Source of the DNA: Flammulina velutipes
Taxonomy: Eukaryota > Basidiomycota > Agaricomycetes > Agaricales > Physalacriaceae
Assembly: GCA_011800155.1 (NCBI GenBank)
Contig: CM022375.1
Coordinates: forward strand, 806,001-870,000
Length of the DNA: 64,000 nucleotides
Direction of reading: 5' to 3'
In this document: positions 20,838 to 32,557 of the stretch, piece after piece
Layout: the number at the start of each line of letters is the position of its first letter
How positions within the stretch are numbered: the stretch's first letter is position 1
Position numbers and translations under genes: made by a program
Notes under the pieces: generated by a model
Told to the model about the DNA's origin: nothing
Databases searched by the model: none
What the model saw: the letters and a program-made list of their open reading frames with translations, nothing else

Positions 20838-21995
20838 TTAAAATGTTTCTGCAATCAATACCAAGTCGTCAGCAAACAAAGGATGGCTCGAGAAAAAGCT
20901 AAAAGCACCAACAAAGACCATAGAAGGTGGAGCTTGACTCTCCGCTTCGATAGCGGGTCCCGAAACGGGAGCGGCCGCTACCATAGCGGGTTCAGTCAAG
21001 ACAGACTGGGCCACCTCCACAGCGACTGGACTACCCATCCAAGCGACGGTGTGAGGAGGTGGAACAGAAGCTGAAGGAGCAATGGGATTGGTAGTTTCGT
21101 CGAAGTCACGATCCGAGGCTAACACGGGAGCGAAGTCCAAGTGAGCAGCGAGACCCGTTGTGATAACGCGCTCGTACATGATAGGACGAGTATCGCAGAA
21201 ACGAGGGAATCGATTAACTGCTAAGAAGCGGGGCCACCAAAGGACAAGCGCCTGGTCGACGGGGGACAATTGACCCAAGGGAAGGGGCAAGTTGTTCACT
21301 ACATCGTAGTTGGCAACGATCCCTCCCAAAGAGTCCTCAGCCCCAAGGTGAAAACCAAGGAGAACGGACGTCTGACAAGGATACATTAGACCTCCGACTG
21401 GAAAGCGGGTGAACCAAACGTACGGCGAAGTCACCCAATGCCTCTTCCATCATCTTAGCAAAATACCGCTCGGGATGACGGAAGCGGGCGGGGATGAGGT
21501 CTTCAAAGTGAAGACCATCGAGTACCACTGAACCCCGCCGCATCCCAAACCAGTTAGAAACAAGACGAAGGCAGCAGACATACAACAAAGCAATGTTGTA
21601 GGCCTGACCCGTCTTGAGGTCGGGATCCTCGATCTCCCAGATAGCCATCGAGCGAATCTATGTCTAAGTCAGAACTAGGAAAACAGGGGACAGAAGACGA
21701 AACCCACCAAACATTGAATCATGAAGCGCAAAGTGGGTGCGTCGAGCATTTCGCTCACACCCAAGGACAAGTCCTCAGTTGGGGAAGTATGAAAGGAAGA
21801 AAGATCCAAGACGTCGAAAGGCGTGGCCACGATAGGGAAGCTAAACGTAGCACGGTACATCGACAAGGCCACAGCTAGACCTGCTTCAGCCTCTAAGAAA
21901 CCGACGGCTTGACGGGAAAAGCGGTCAGAAAGGCCTGGGAGAAAAGCAAGCTTGAAGTTGGTCCAGGGAGGGATTAACGCAAGATTCTGCTCCAT
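20838..21995 (-). CDS. Element B antisense gene, unknown function, frameshifted
   Basis: On the minus strand an ATG at 21995 opens a frame (MEQNLALIPPWTNFKLAFLP...) that seems to splice, across a GTTTGG...ATAG intron near 21655-21710, to a frame with MAIWEIEDPDLKTGQAYNIA. Near 21425 the protein-like reading moves to the next frame (PYVWFTRFPVGGLMYP...) and runs on to 20838. The sequences look like one protein with a one-base shift in this copy. Composition is hydrophobic/helical with no motif I recognise. It lies antisense to the element's genomic RNA, so it would need its own promoter, presumably in the 22000-22400 stretch or the 3' region. Confidence 0.45.
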
Positions 21996-22479
21996 GTTGG
22001 ATAAGGATTCGAGAGGACGTTGCGAGTTTATAAAGGTGCGCGCCCGCTATACTATCGGGCCCCGCAATAACAAACGGATCCGCAACGGCCATCGAATGCA
22101 AGGAGGCAAGGCCCTACCACACGGCTACGCTGAGTAGTATTGCCAATACGACGACCTAGAGGGTGCGGATGGACACCACCAAGTGACCTTCCACCAGGAT
22201 ATGCGCAGGGACTTAACCACCCGCTATCAAAACGGGTCAAGGACGAAAATTAGGCCCCGCCAACATGGCGGACAGGAACTCTATCGTGTAGATTCAGTTG
22301 GTGGCACAGCGAGACATGAGGCAAAACATATTGCAAATTCAGAGTCTAGTTACGAGGCGAATGATGAACTAAAGAGGGAATACAGTAACTAGCTGCAACA
22401 GGGACGTGCCCAACGAACTACAGATCACGGAAAGAGTATTGAGGGATCTACAGCGGAATGTCCAAATCGAAGTGGAGAC

Positions 22480-24101
22480 TAGTCTAGCAAGGACTTCACG
22501 GTGCCTACATACAGATCCTTGGTACGATTGAAAGCCTGGATCTCACCGTGGACATGGTTCAAGATCCGAACCAAGTCCAAGCGGTAGGACTGCTCCGTCG
22601 ACAGAAGTCAAGCACTAGCCTCACGAGGGAACTCGTCGAGCTCGGCAAGGCGATTAACCTGCTTGAGCACGCGAACGACCGACGAGGCGTAGCTCTGAAT
22701 AATAGGACCCGCTAACAAAGCGGACCCGCCAAGTTAGCGGGTGTACATCGAAACTAAGACAACAGGCGTACCTCCAGCAAGCTGGTCCAGGAAAGTCTGG
22801 TCGATATGAAAAGACGAAGGCTTAGGACTCTTCCAGGGACGACTAGAGTTCTCGGCAGTAGCCTTGCGCTTATGGGCAGCGGGAGCAGGTTCGACGAAGT
22901 TCACGGAAGAACCCAGAATGTCTAAGGCCTTCTGGTATTCCCGGGAAGAAGTCAGCATACCTGGGACGAACGCGTAGGGAAGGTAAAATACCGTGCGCTT
23001 CGAGTCCGAGGGAGGCGACTATGAACAAGTCAGCACCCAAAGTAGAAAATCAGCCCGAGTCGAAGACATTACCTCGAGAGGAACCAAGTCGGTACCAGTA
23101 ACACCGTTGCCGTCGATAATGGACAAATCCTGCAAGGGGACTGTCAACGAGTCCAAGTCTAGAAAAATCGTGAAATAAGCTCACGTCGTCCGAAGCAAGA
23201 TCGGATTCAGACAGACCGTCGTCCATATCTTAGCGAAAGAGAAGGCGTCGGGGTTAAAACACAGATTGTGAAAATTGGAGAAGAGGAACTTACCACAGTC
23301 CTCAGGAGGAGGCATAGCCGCTTCCCCGACGGCCTCCAACTTCTCATCGATCACCGCTGGCGACTTAACCGTCTTTCCACCCTGGGAAAACGACTTAGAA
23401 ACCAGAAACACAGTAAGGAAACAATAGCGTACCTTCTTAGCAGCAGGCTTGCTCTTGGGAGGATCCTTAGGAATGTCGACTTTTGGAGCCGCCTCTTTAG
23501 CGGGTCCTTTTCCTTTCGAGTTAAAGGACCGCTGGTTGAAGTGCAAAGGATGAAAGTCGGGCAACTTAGGCGCTATGAAGTCGGTGTGTCGACTAGTGAC
23601 AGCCGTAAGAGGCGTGAACACGCCAGCAAGATTAATCCGCGGGAGTTGAGGATTAACCCCCAACTCCAGCAGGTAGCAAGCTAGCCAGTTGCGAACGTTA
23701 TGAAAGAATGAATGAATTTCAGCCGTCGCGGTAGCGGTCGTGCGATTAGCCAAAGATAGGTTAACAGCCTAACTTGGGTCAGACACGCACGAACATAGAA
23801 GAACAAAGGCACTCACCAATAACTTGGGAAAGAAGCGATCAAGAGAGTCCACGCGGGCTTCCAGAGCGATACCCGGCGTGTTAGACAAACGAACGATGGC
23901 CATAATCGGTCCAGAAAGTTGTTCGATCGCGTCCTTGATAACCCCCTCGACATGAGTGGGGACCGCGTAGTTCATGATGAACTCAGAGATAGCGGGTCCC
24001 AGCTCCGCACGAAACTGCGTAACCTCAGGCGCAACGGTCACTGGATCGACTGCCAGCAGTGGGCGAATGGTAGTCCAGTGCGGGGTTTTAGGAGGAGCCA
24101 T
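22480..24101 (-). CDS. Element B antisense multi-exon gene, unknown function
   Basis: It begins at ATG 24101 (MAPPKTPHWTTIRPLLAVD). Exons 24101-23817, 23768-23433 and 23381-23294 join in phase over GT-AG introns of about 47-50 nt. An acidic exon follows at 23228 (DMDDGLSESDLASDD). Later exon-like frames include GVTGTDLVPLE (about 23090), SPPSDSKRTVFYLPYAFVPG and the helical MLTSSREYQKALDILGSS (to about 22750), then a coiled-coil-like tail near 22700-22500. Phases at about 23190 and after 22750 were not resolved. The KGKGPAKEAAPKVDIPK region is basic. I do not recognise the family. Its orientation is opposite to gag-pol. Confidence 0.5.
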
Positions 24102-24319
24102 TATGCAGAAAAGACAGAAGTTGGATAAGAGTTGTAGTGGACGCGCCAACGAAGCGGCGCGCCTACAACAGCTTTTAAGCCAGGACTTAGAATAACCAGA
24201 TCGGGCCCGCTTCTGAATCGGGTCGATCTAAGTAGAATCCAAATCTGGAGTTATACGATGACCCTGTATTCTACCAAAGGTAGAAGGCAGAGGATGTCGG
24301 GGACGACATCAAATAAGTC

Positions 24320-24328
24320 AAGGGGAGA
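24320..24328 (+). other. Element B polypurine tract
   Basis: AAGGGGAGA abuts the 3' LTR start TGATAC at 24329. It is the expected second-strand priming site and fixes the LTR boundary. Confidence 0.8.
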
Positions 24329-26022
24329 TGATACACCTTGTAATATTTGGATGGGCAAAGACCCCATATTTTGCGATTTGGTACAAGGCAAACCAGGCAG
24401 AATGGACATAGGAAGAAGGCATTATGGACGGAATATACCACTCCACACCAGGCTAGCAGTACGGAGAAGGTCCTTGTTACTGGGACTCATCCTTGGAACC
24501 TTGAAGTCATGCACTGGTTCAGCCAGGCAATCGACCCCGCTTTCGAAGCGGGAGGAACCTAAAACTACAATACAAGTAACTCGACTTAGGCCGATCAATA
24601 AAACCAGTACTCAGTCTTGCACCCGCCATCGTGTCGGGTACTTAGAAATAAGGATCCCACTCTTCCAAGGACAGTTCACGAACCACCCGCCACACTTGGA
24701 CGGACTTAGCTACCAAAACGCAGAGGACGGAGATCAACCATCGAATCCATCAAAGGCATGTTGCGTATGAGTCATGATCTCAGGGGAAGTAAACCTTATT
24801 CCTGAATCACGCTCTGACTCCCTGGATCTCATCAATATAATCCAGATCGGGCAGATCTTCCAGATCGAGCACAGAAACCCAAGTCCCTCTGTTGGATAGC
24901 ATTCGGGCTCTGGATATGAAGCGCCAGAGGCACTGTAGGACCCACCTAGGAGTTGAACCGCCAACATGACGGGCCCGATTCCTGGGCGGGGCATTATTGG
25001 AAATAAGGCCTCTCTATCGAGAGAGGAAAAACACAAGGCAACAGGGACCATGCGGGTGCTAATTGAAGGCCCGCGCGGATCGCCTAAGAATGGAGAGATA
25101 CACATGGAACAAGCATGCCAGCTGACCTTGGATCACTCAGGAGCTGTGTACCCACGCGGTGCGCCACTCCTCATTGGGTGCATCCAGGACAAATACCTGG
25201 CTAAGAATGATGAAGGCCATATGGCCCAGGGCACAACGAGGTTCACGGGGCCCGCCAACGTGGCGGCCGCTCCTGTGGCGGGTAAAAATACAGTAAACCA
25301 GCTTTAGTCACGCTCTTTAGAAATACCTATATAATACGCTCGTTAGCATACTGTAACTAGCTTAGACCCCCAGTAGACGCAGCCCACAAAGCAGTATTTA
25401 CCGTCGGTTAGCTCGATAGGATTGAATAGAAGTTCTGTCACATAGGTGACTTTGAATCTGAAAGCAAAAGGAACTTAGAGCCATTGGAGCTACTTTGAGT
25501 AATTGAAGTCTAGCCATTGCCTGTGCCATCGACGTTCCCGGCGCTGTCTCAGAACAGTCATCTAACCACTTGAAAGAATCTGATTGGAAAACCCAGTCCC
25601 CGTTGAGTGTGGTTTAGACTGCAGCTAAGCTATCGTTTTAAGCCGCGGACAGAGTCCGTTGAGTCTTAGGGCATTAGATAGATACCAGGGTATCTGGACG
25701 CAGACCTCTTAGCGTGGTTGAAGATTGACGGACCGGTTGGAGCTTTATTAAGTCTGCCTCACGCATCCCAATCGGCCTGTGACTCTTGTTGGCCTCTAGT
25801 TTTCAACTAAAGATCAGATCCCTGTTACCCCTCGAACTTGTTATACATTTTGAACCGTTGCAATCGAACCCCCATACCTTCCCGAAACCCCAAAGACCAG
25901 TTCATCGAACTCTAAACAATTAAAAGCAGACCCGCTATCGAAGCGGACTTGCATTTCCACGCCTACTTGTTAGTGTGTGTGTGTGTGTGTGATTTGGTGG
26001 TGTTCTTTTGCACTGCTCATCA
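24329..26022 (+). repeat. Element B 3' LTR (1694 bp)
   Basis: Nearly identical to 8270-9964. The right flank 26023-26026 (GCGG) matches 8266-8269 on the left side of the element. Confidence 0.92.
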
Positions 26023-26038
26023 GCGGGTTCAGGACGAT

Positions 26039-28840
26039 CACCCTATGCTATACAGATAACTAGTTAATAGGTGATAGTGGCGGGGCCAAATAACTAGTTG
26101 CCAGCTCTTATTAATTAGGCCATTTTGGCAGGCTAATATGGCTGGCTGGCGGGCAGGGGGCGGGCTGGGATGGGGCGGGATGGGTCCCAAATATGGATAG
26201 GAATTGATGGGAGCATGTAGGGATTGATGGACAGGGGGAGGGGGAGCAGGGGATGGGGAAATGTGGCCACACATAAATCCGGACCTAGGGATTGATGGGT
26301 ACTGATGTCATTGATTGACCAGGGGGATGGGGGATGGGGATAGCAATTGTGGCACCAGGAAAATCCGGACCTAGGGTTTGATGGGGGCAGTGGATGGGGG
26401 ATGGGGACAGGGGAAATGTGGCCACAGGAAAATCCGGACCTAGGGATTGATGGGAACTAATGGGATTGATGGGGGAGGGGATGGGGGATGGGGCAGGGGG
26501 ATTGGGGGCAGGGGACAATTGTGGCACCAGGATAAATACTGGGCTATTGCCAGGGTATGAGGAGGGTATGGGAGGGATGATTGTAGGTTGAAAAATAAAA
26601 TTCTTTCTAACTATCAGAAACATGAATGGGGGTGTGGCAGCTACTGAAACCAATAATAAAACGATGTGTGGCGCATTTTTAATCGAGGAGCACATACCTC
26701 GGATCAACCTGGGGTTGTTCTAGATGTCTTCCTATTGAAAAATGGATGTGTGCAGCACAAAGAACCATGTAAAAACACGAAGATTTGGCTGAGAAACAAG
26801 CAGAACATTATTGAAAATCCATCAAAAAGCACCAAAAAGGGAGCAGCACTTTGCCCTCGCTTGGGGGTGACCTGGAACCACTTGTAGGTCGTCTAGACAC
26901 CTTTGGGGCATTGTATATGTCACTCAGTTAGGTCCCCAGGTCAACAGAACCCTTGGATATGATCAAAATGCCAAAAACCCGGACCACACAGGTTTGGGCC
27001 ACACTATCAACTTTCCATGACCTGGGGACACCTTATATTCGAAGATATATGTATATAATGCTCTAATCATGAGTTAGATGAAGTCTGGAGTGTGAAAAAT
27101 GCGGTCAAAACCTTGGATATACCCCAAATAATGTCCCCCAAGAAAGCACACATACCATCAACTTCCCCTGACCTCTGGATCGTCCCAATGTGTTCTATTA
27201 TCATTATAGATGATGTATTAACATCCCAGAGGTGTCCCCAGTATGTCAAAATGCGAATATAAATGGTACAATAATTTATATCCCCTCCTTCTACACCAAG
27301 AACTACCCCAACTATCACACATCTGAGTGGTGGACTATTGATTTTAACATCATATAATGTGTTTTTAGCTTCCCAGAATATGTCCCAGGTTGAATACCCT
27401 TCAATATAGAGCATGGACATTTGAGAATTAGTACAAAGATCATATCCTCACCATGTACCAAAGGGGTGTATCTTCGAGGTCTACCTGTGACCTGGGCCCC
27501 AAGATATCATCTATATGATGTCAAATGACTATTAGAACAGTCCTAAAGATGTAGATATGCGAACCAATGGGTGTACTTGAGGAGGAAGGGTGAATAAGGG
27601 TTCACCTAATATCATGAATGTTCGCATTTTGACACATTGGGAACACCTCTGGGATGTTAATACATCATCTATAATGATAATAGAACACATTGGGACAACC
27701 CAGAGGTCAGGGGAAGTTGATGGTATATGTGCTTTGGTGGGGGACATTATTTGGGATATATCCAAGGTTTTGACCGCATTTTTCACACTCCAGACTTCAT
27801 CTAACTCATGATTAGAGCATTATATACATATATCTTCGAATATAGGGTGTCCCCAGGTCATGGAAAGTTGATAGTGTGGCCCAAACCTGTGTGGTCCGGG
27901 TTTTTGGCATTTTGATCATATCCAAGGGTTCTGTTGACCTGGGGACCTAACTGAGTGACATATACAATGCCCCAAAGGTGTCTAGACGACCTACAAGTGG
28001 TTTCAGGTCACCCTCAAGCGAGGGCAAAGTGCTGCTCCCTTTTTGGTGCTTTTTGATGGATTTTCAATAATGTTCTGCTTGTTTCTCAGTCAAATCTTCG
28101 TGTTTTTACATGGTTCTTTGTGCTGCACACATCCATTTTTCAATAGGAAGACATCTAGAACAACCCCAGGTTGATCCGAGGTATGTGCTCCTCGATTAAA
28201 AATGCGCCACACATCGTTTTATTATTGGTTTCAGTAGCTGCCACACCCCCATTCATGTTTCTGATAGTTAGAAAGAATTTTATTTTTCAACCTACAATCA
28301 TCCCTCCCATACCCTCCTCATACCCTGGCAATAGCCCAGTATTTATCCTGGTGCCACAATTGTCCCCTGCCCCCAATCCCCCTGCCCCCATCCCCCATCC
28401 CCTCCCCCATCAATCCCATTAGTTCCCATCAATCCCTAGGTCCGGATTTTCCTGTGGCCACATTTCCCCTGTCCCCATCCCCCATCCACTGCCCCCATCA
28501 AACCCTAGGTCCGGATTTTCCTGGTGCCACAATTCCTATCCCCATCCCCCATCCCCCTGGGCAATCAATGACATCAGTACCCATCAATCCCTAGGTCCGG
28601 ATTTATGTGTGGCTACATTTCCCCATCCCCTGCTCCCCCTCCCCCTGCCCATCAATCCCTACATGCTCCCATCAATTCCTATCCATATTTGGGACCCATC
28701 CCGCCCCATTCCAGCCCGCCCCCTGCCCGCCAGCCAGCCATATTAGCCTGCCAAAATGGCCTAATTAATAAGAGCTGGCAACTAGTTATTTGGCCCCGCC
28801 ACTATCACCTATTAACTAGTTATCTGTATAGCATAGGGTG
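26039..28840. mobile_element. Foldback element 1 (2.8 kb, giant inverted repeat)
   Basis: The ends are CACCCTATGC and GCATAGGGTG. Two arms of about 1.2 kb are inverted copies of each other, around a central ~350-bp segment (about 27260-27616). The outer part of each arm is G/C-strand-biased and built from repeats of about 70-85 bp starting TCCGGACCTAGGG, plus runs of GGGGATGGGG. No protein coding is credible. It lies at the end of element A pol. Its flanks (GGACGAT left, AACGAAC right) are not a duplication, unlike foldback 2. The arms of this copy match each other at the termini (AATAGGTGATAG) better than they match copy 2. Confidence 0.85.
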
Positions 28841-31800
28841 AACGAACTTGGGACTAAGCTTCTTTGTTCGTCCCTTTGGTAAGTTGAAGTTCACGGTGGA
28901 TACATAAACTAACATTCCCTCCTTGAGAAGGGGTTCCGGGCCACGACGTTGATTTGCATAATGTGTCTGAAACACGCGGCTGGCGATTATGGCGTCATGC
29001 GCATTCGCCAAGTTTGCCAATGCTTGTTGCGCGAACGTCTTGATGCCTGGCGGCGCGGGATTTCTAGTGCGAATCTCGCGAATCATTCGGGGCATGTATC
29101 CTCCATTTAGCTCAAAGGGTGCATACTTCGCAGAGCTCGTGACACTAGAGTTAATCGCGAACTCCGTCATATCTATGCGGTCAAACCAGTCCTTCTGATC
29201 TGGTCGAAGTTCAGCGCGGAATATTTGTCCGACGTTACGGTTCATACGCTCTGTGGCGCCATCTGTTTGTGGGTGAAATGATGTGCTCATCAACAACTGC
29301 GTGCCCAAAATGCGGTGGAGTTCCCGCCACCATTTTGAGGTAAATTTAGAATCACGGTCGCTAACTATTGATGATGGTAAACCATGCAAGCGAACGATCT
29401 CTCTTTTGTATATCCATGATAGTTCGGATGCCTTCGTCCTTGTATTGACGGGGATGAGGTGAACCATGCCTGTCATGCGGCAGATTATTACCCATAGATA
29501 GTTGCACCCTTTTATCTCCGGGAATGGGCCAATAAAGTCCATTCCAATAGAATCCCAAGGTCGAATAGGGATAGGTAGTGAATGCAATTTACCCGCCGGT
29601 AGCATATTCGAGGGTTTAGCAGTTTGACAAAATTCACAGGATTTGCAAAAGGTGTCGACATCCTTGAATATTCTTGGCCACCAGTACCATCGTCGTAAAT
29701 ATTCTGACGTTCGTTGCGTTCCGAAGTGGCCCAGCGTACGGTGGGCTTGCTCAATTATAGCCCCTCGGATGGTCTGTTCTCCATACATTCCACTCGGTAA
29801 GCATAAAACATCGATTTGATCAGGTTTAGTGAACCATACCAGGTCATCGCGAACGGTGAAGTGTGAGTGATCATTCGGATTATCAATGATTTTCTTTAAT
29901 AGGGCGTCGTTCGGTGTACATTGACGGATAGCCGCAAGAAATTTGTCCTCTGGCGGTTCCATGGGAACAGACTCGCCTACCGCGTCAATCATGTCTTTGA
30001 CGGATAAGTCCGTGGACACTGTAGAGGCGAATGTGCTCGGAGAGGTGACTACATTGACATTGGTAGAGTTCCCACGGTCGACATTAACTTCGCGATACGA
30101 GTTGTCTACTACTAACGCGTCAGCCTCAATATCACACATTTCCCGTCGTTCTTGGATACGCTTGCTGCGACGGCGCTCCTCTGCTTGCATCGCGCGTATC
30201 TCGACAGAACGACTCATTACTTCGTCGTACCGTAGTATAGGCAAGTCATGACCTTGTGGATCGATACGAATATCAGCTCGTACATATTCGTTCGCGGCGT
30301 GAGTATCATCTACGGTATCGTTCTCGTAGTATCTAGATAGACAGTCTGCCACTTTGTTGTTCTCACCTTTTACGTAGGTGATATCAAAGTCAAAGCGTGC
30401 CATGTAATCTATCCAGCGCAGTTGCCGCGGTGATAATGTTTTCTGTGTTTGAAAGAACTCAAGGGCTTTATGATCAGTAATGACGTGGATCCGGTATCCG
30501 ACTAACTTGTCTTCCCACTTTAGTAATGCTTCTAATATAGCGAGTGTTTCCAATTCGTATACGCGGTAATGCTGCTGAGCATTAGAGAATTTCTTAGACA
30601 TAAATCCTGCGGGGCGGCAAGTATCCCACGATGGACCTTGTCCCAACATGGCCCCGACGCCGGTCTGGGATGCGTCACATATTAGCCATATTGGGTCTGG
30701 GTTCTTGGGATCTATAGGTTGTAATATAGGTACCTTACAGCATATTTGCTTGATCATGTCGAAGCATCGTTGATGTACTGGACGCCACAAGAAGGGGTGA
30801 CCGTTCTGGACCATTGACATCAACGGGCCGGTATATGCTGTAATATCTGGCAAGAATGCAGCGATATATTGGACTAACCCTACGAAGCGTTGTATGTCGT
30901 GATAATTTCGCGGCGTATGCCATTCACGTATCCTGGAGAGCTTGTCGACATCAGCATGAAGCCCTTTATCATCAATTTTGTGTCCGAGGCAATCGATGAC
31001 GGGTGCATACAGTTCACATTTTGGTTTTTTGAGATATAACTTCTGATGTCGTAGTCGGCTGAGTACTACCTCCAAATGTTTCTCGTGGTCCTCAATTGTG
31101 TCGGAGAACACGAAGATATCATCGAGGTAGACATGGACGTATACCCCAATAATGTCTCGGAAGATCGAGGTCATCAGTCGTTGAAACGTGGCTGGTGCGT
31201 TGCAGTCTCCCTGCTGCATTACCTTGCTGAGGAAAGTATCACTTACGGTTACAAATGCGGTTTTTGGCCAATCTCGCTTCAATATTCGTACCTGCTCGTA
31301 TGCGTCAGATAGATCGATCTTTGATCGGTACTTAGCGCGCGCCACATCTTCGCGGATCAGTTCTTGATCCGGGAGTGGGGTAACATCTTTAACTGTGTTC
31401 TCGTTGCGTTGGCGTAGGTCAACTACGGTGCGTAACCGTCCATCCTTCTTGCATACACACAGCATTGGTGCAGCCTGTGTCGAAGTAGCCTCAACCCACC
31501 AGCCGGCACGTAAGTATCGCTGTGTTTTCTCGCGTAACTCATCCCGGAGTGAATGTGGACAGTACGGTCGTCGATAGATGTATTGTTTATTCTCATCAAT
31601 TAGATTGATCTCGTGATTTATATCGCGCAGTGGTGGCATGGTATCTGACGGTACACCTTGCATCATGTCGGAGTATTCTTCATACCAATGCTCCCTAAGT
31701 TTGGGGATGTCTTCGTCTCGGTACGTAGCATCCTTAGTCTTTCCTTTCGCGATGCTAGGTGGTGATGGTGGTTTCCAGTCCCGGTTACGGATACGAGCCT

Positions 31801-32554
31801 CATTCTCAGCAATAGTCAGTCTTAGTGATTCCATCTCGTCGTTTAGTTCGAATTCTGAGTCAACCTCCATTTTCATGAGGTTGTCACGTTGTTCGGGCAT
31901 AAAGCGATCCCGAGTGAATTCTACGGGACCTACAGTATCAAATATCCCACTAAACGGCCCCATCATTCCCTCCGATTCAGTAGAGTCGGGTATATGAGGG
32001 TATACCTCAAGACTCTCCGGGCGGCAATGCATAGTATATTCGGTCATTGCTCGGGACAGGGCTATAAATTCAACGGGTAGTCCCTGGTCAAATACTCGAT
32101 CCATACCGGGAATGGTTGGTACTCTGCGGGCAAAACGCTCAACGGGTCCGTGTCCTTGTTGATTGGCTTCAAGCTCTAGGTCGGTTAATGCCAACTCGTA
32201 ATCCTGTTTCTCGGTGGTCAAGTGCTCGACTAAAGTTTTAGACGACGATGGCTGACAGTACTGCACGTCAGTATGGTGCACATAGTGGTCGTATTTTATT
32301 GATTCGCGGGACGGATTATTGATTTTTGATTGCACTGGTTCGGGATCAATATGCTTCGAGTGGATCTCGGGGGTAGGTTTGTAGTTAGTATTGTCGGCAG
32401 ATGAGTAGTTATACTGTTGAAATTCGCGGAATTCAGTCTCTGTCATAAGTATTGGGTATTCTTTCTCGGGTGGAAGCGAAGGTATGGATCCGGAGTCACT
32501 CAAATCATCATCTTCGGTATCTTCGATACGTGTACGTTGGCCCACCGAGTGTAG
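28841..32554 (-). CDS. Element A Pol: RT, RNase H, integrase
   Basis: It is in the same frame as gag-protease, separated from it only by the TGA at 32557-32555. RT (KKDGRLRTVVDLRQRN, SDAYEQVRI, YLDD about 475 codons in) is followed by RNase H (ICDASQTGVGAML, ELETLAILEALLKWE, ITDHKALEF). The integrase HHCC motif (HRTLGHFG ... CEFCQTAK) precedes D (MDFIGPFP), D (VSDRDSKF) and E (GATERMNRN). The frame breaks at SPKFV, where foldback 1 enters, so the GPY/F region is lost or displaced. The nearest ATG is far downstream, so expression most likely depends on reading through the stop. Typical fungal Ty3/gypsy Pol. Confidence 0.9.
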
Positions 32555-32557
32555 TCA
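32549..32557 (-). promoter_or_regulatory. Gag-Pol stop readthrough site UGA CUA
   Basis: The minus strand reads AAT AAT TGA CTA CAC, with gag before and pol after in one frame. UGA followed by CUA is the best known high-readthrough context, used by alphaviruses and by fungal peroxisomal isoforms. It predicts a Gag-Pol fusion made at low frequency. Confidence 0.75.

Larger units (their letters stand above)
8270..26022 (+). mobile_element. Element B: 17.75-kb Ty3/gypsy LTR retrotransposon with extra genes
   Basis: The LTRs are 8270-9964 (1695 bp) and 24329-26022 (1694 bp), with only three differences that I can see (two substitutions and a 1-nt indel). A 4-bp duplication GCGG flanks the element (8266-8269 and 26023-26026). 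A primer-binding site follows the 5' LTR and the polypurine tract AAGGGGAGA precedes the 3' LTR. Gag (10088-11929), a protease region (to 13020) and RT/RNase H/integrase (13063-17046) occupy the first half. The second half (17047-24328) has a motif-rich AT region, a sense Zn(II)2Cys6 gene and antisense multi-exon genes. The length is about twice that of usual gypsy elements. Short CCGCT...AGCGG palindromes occur throughout. Confidence 0.93.

Noticed and set aside
26285..26707. Proline-rich open frames in the foldback arms (also 28171-28422, 28605-28841, 34725-35078, 36542-36793)
   Set aside because: They come from the CCCCATCC-type repeats and are the same sequence in inverted copies; no start context, no domain, low complexity.
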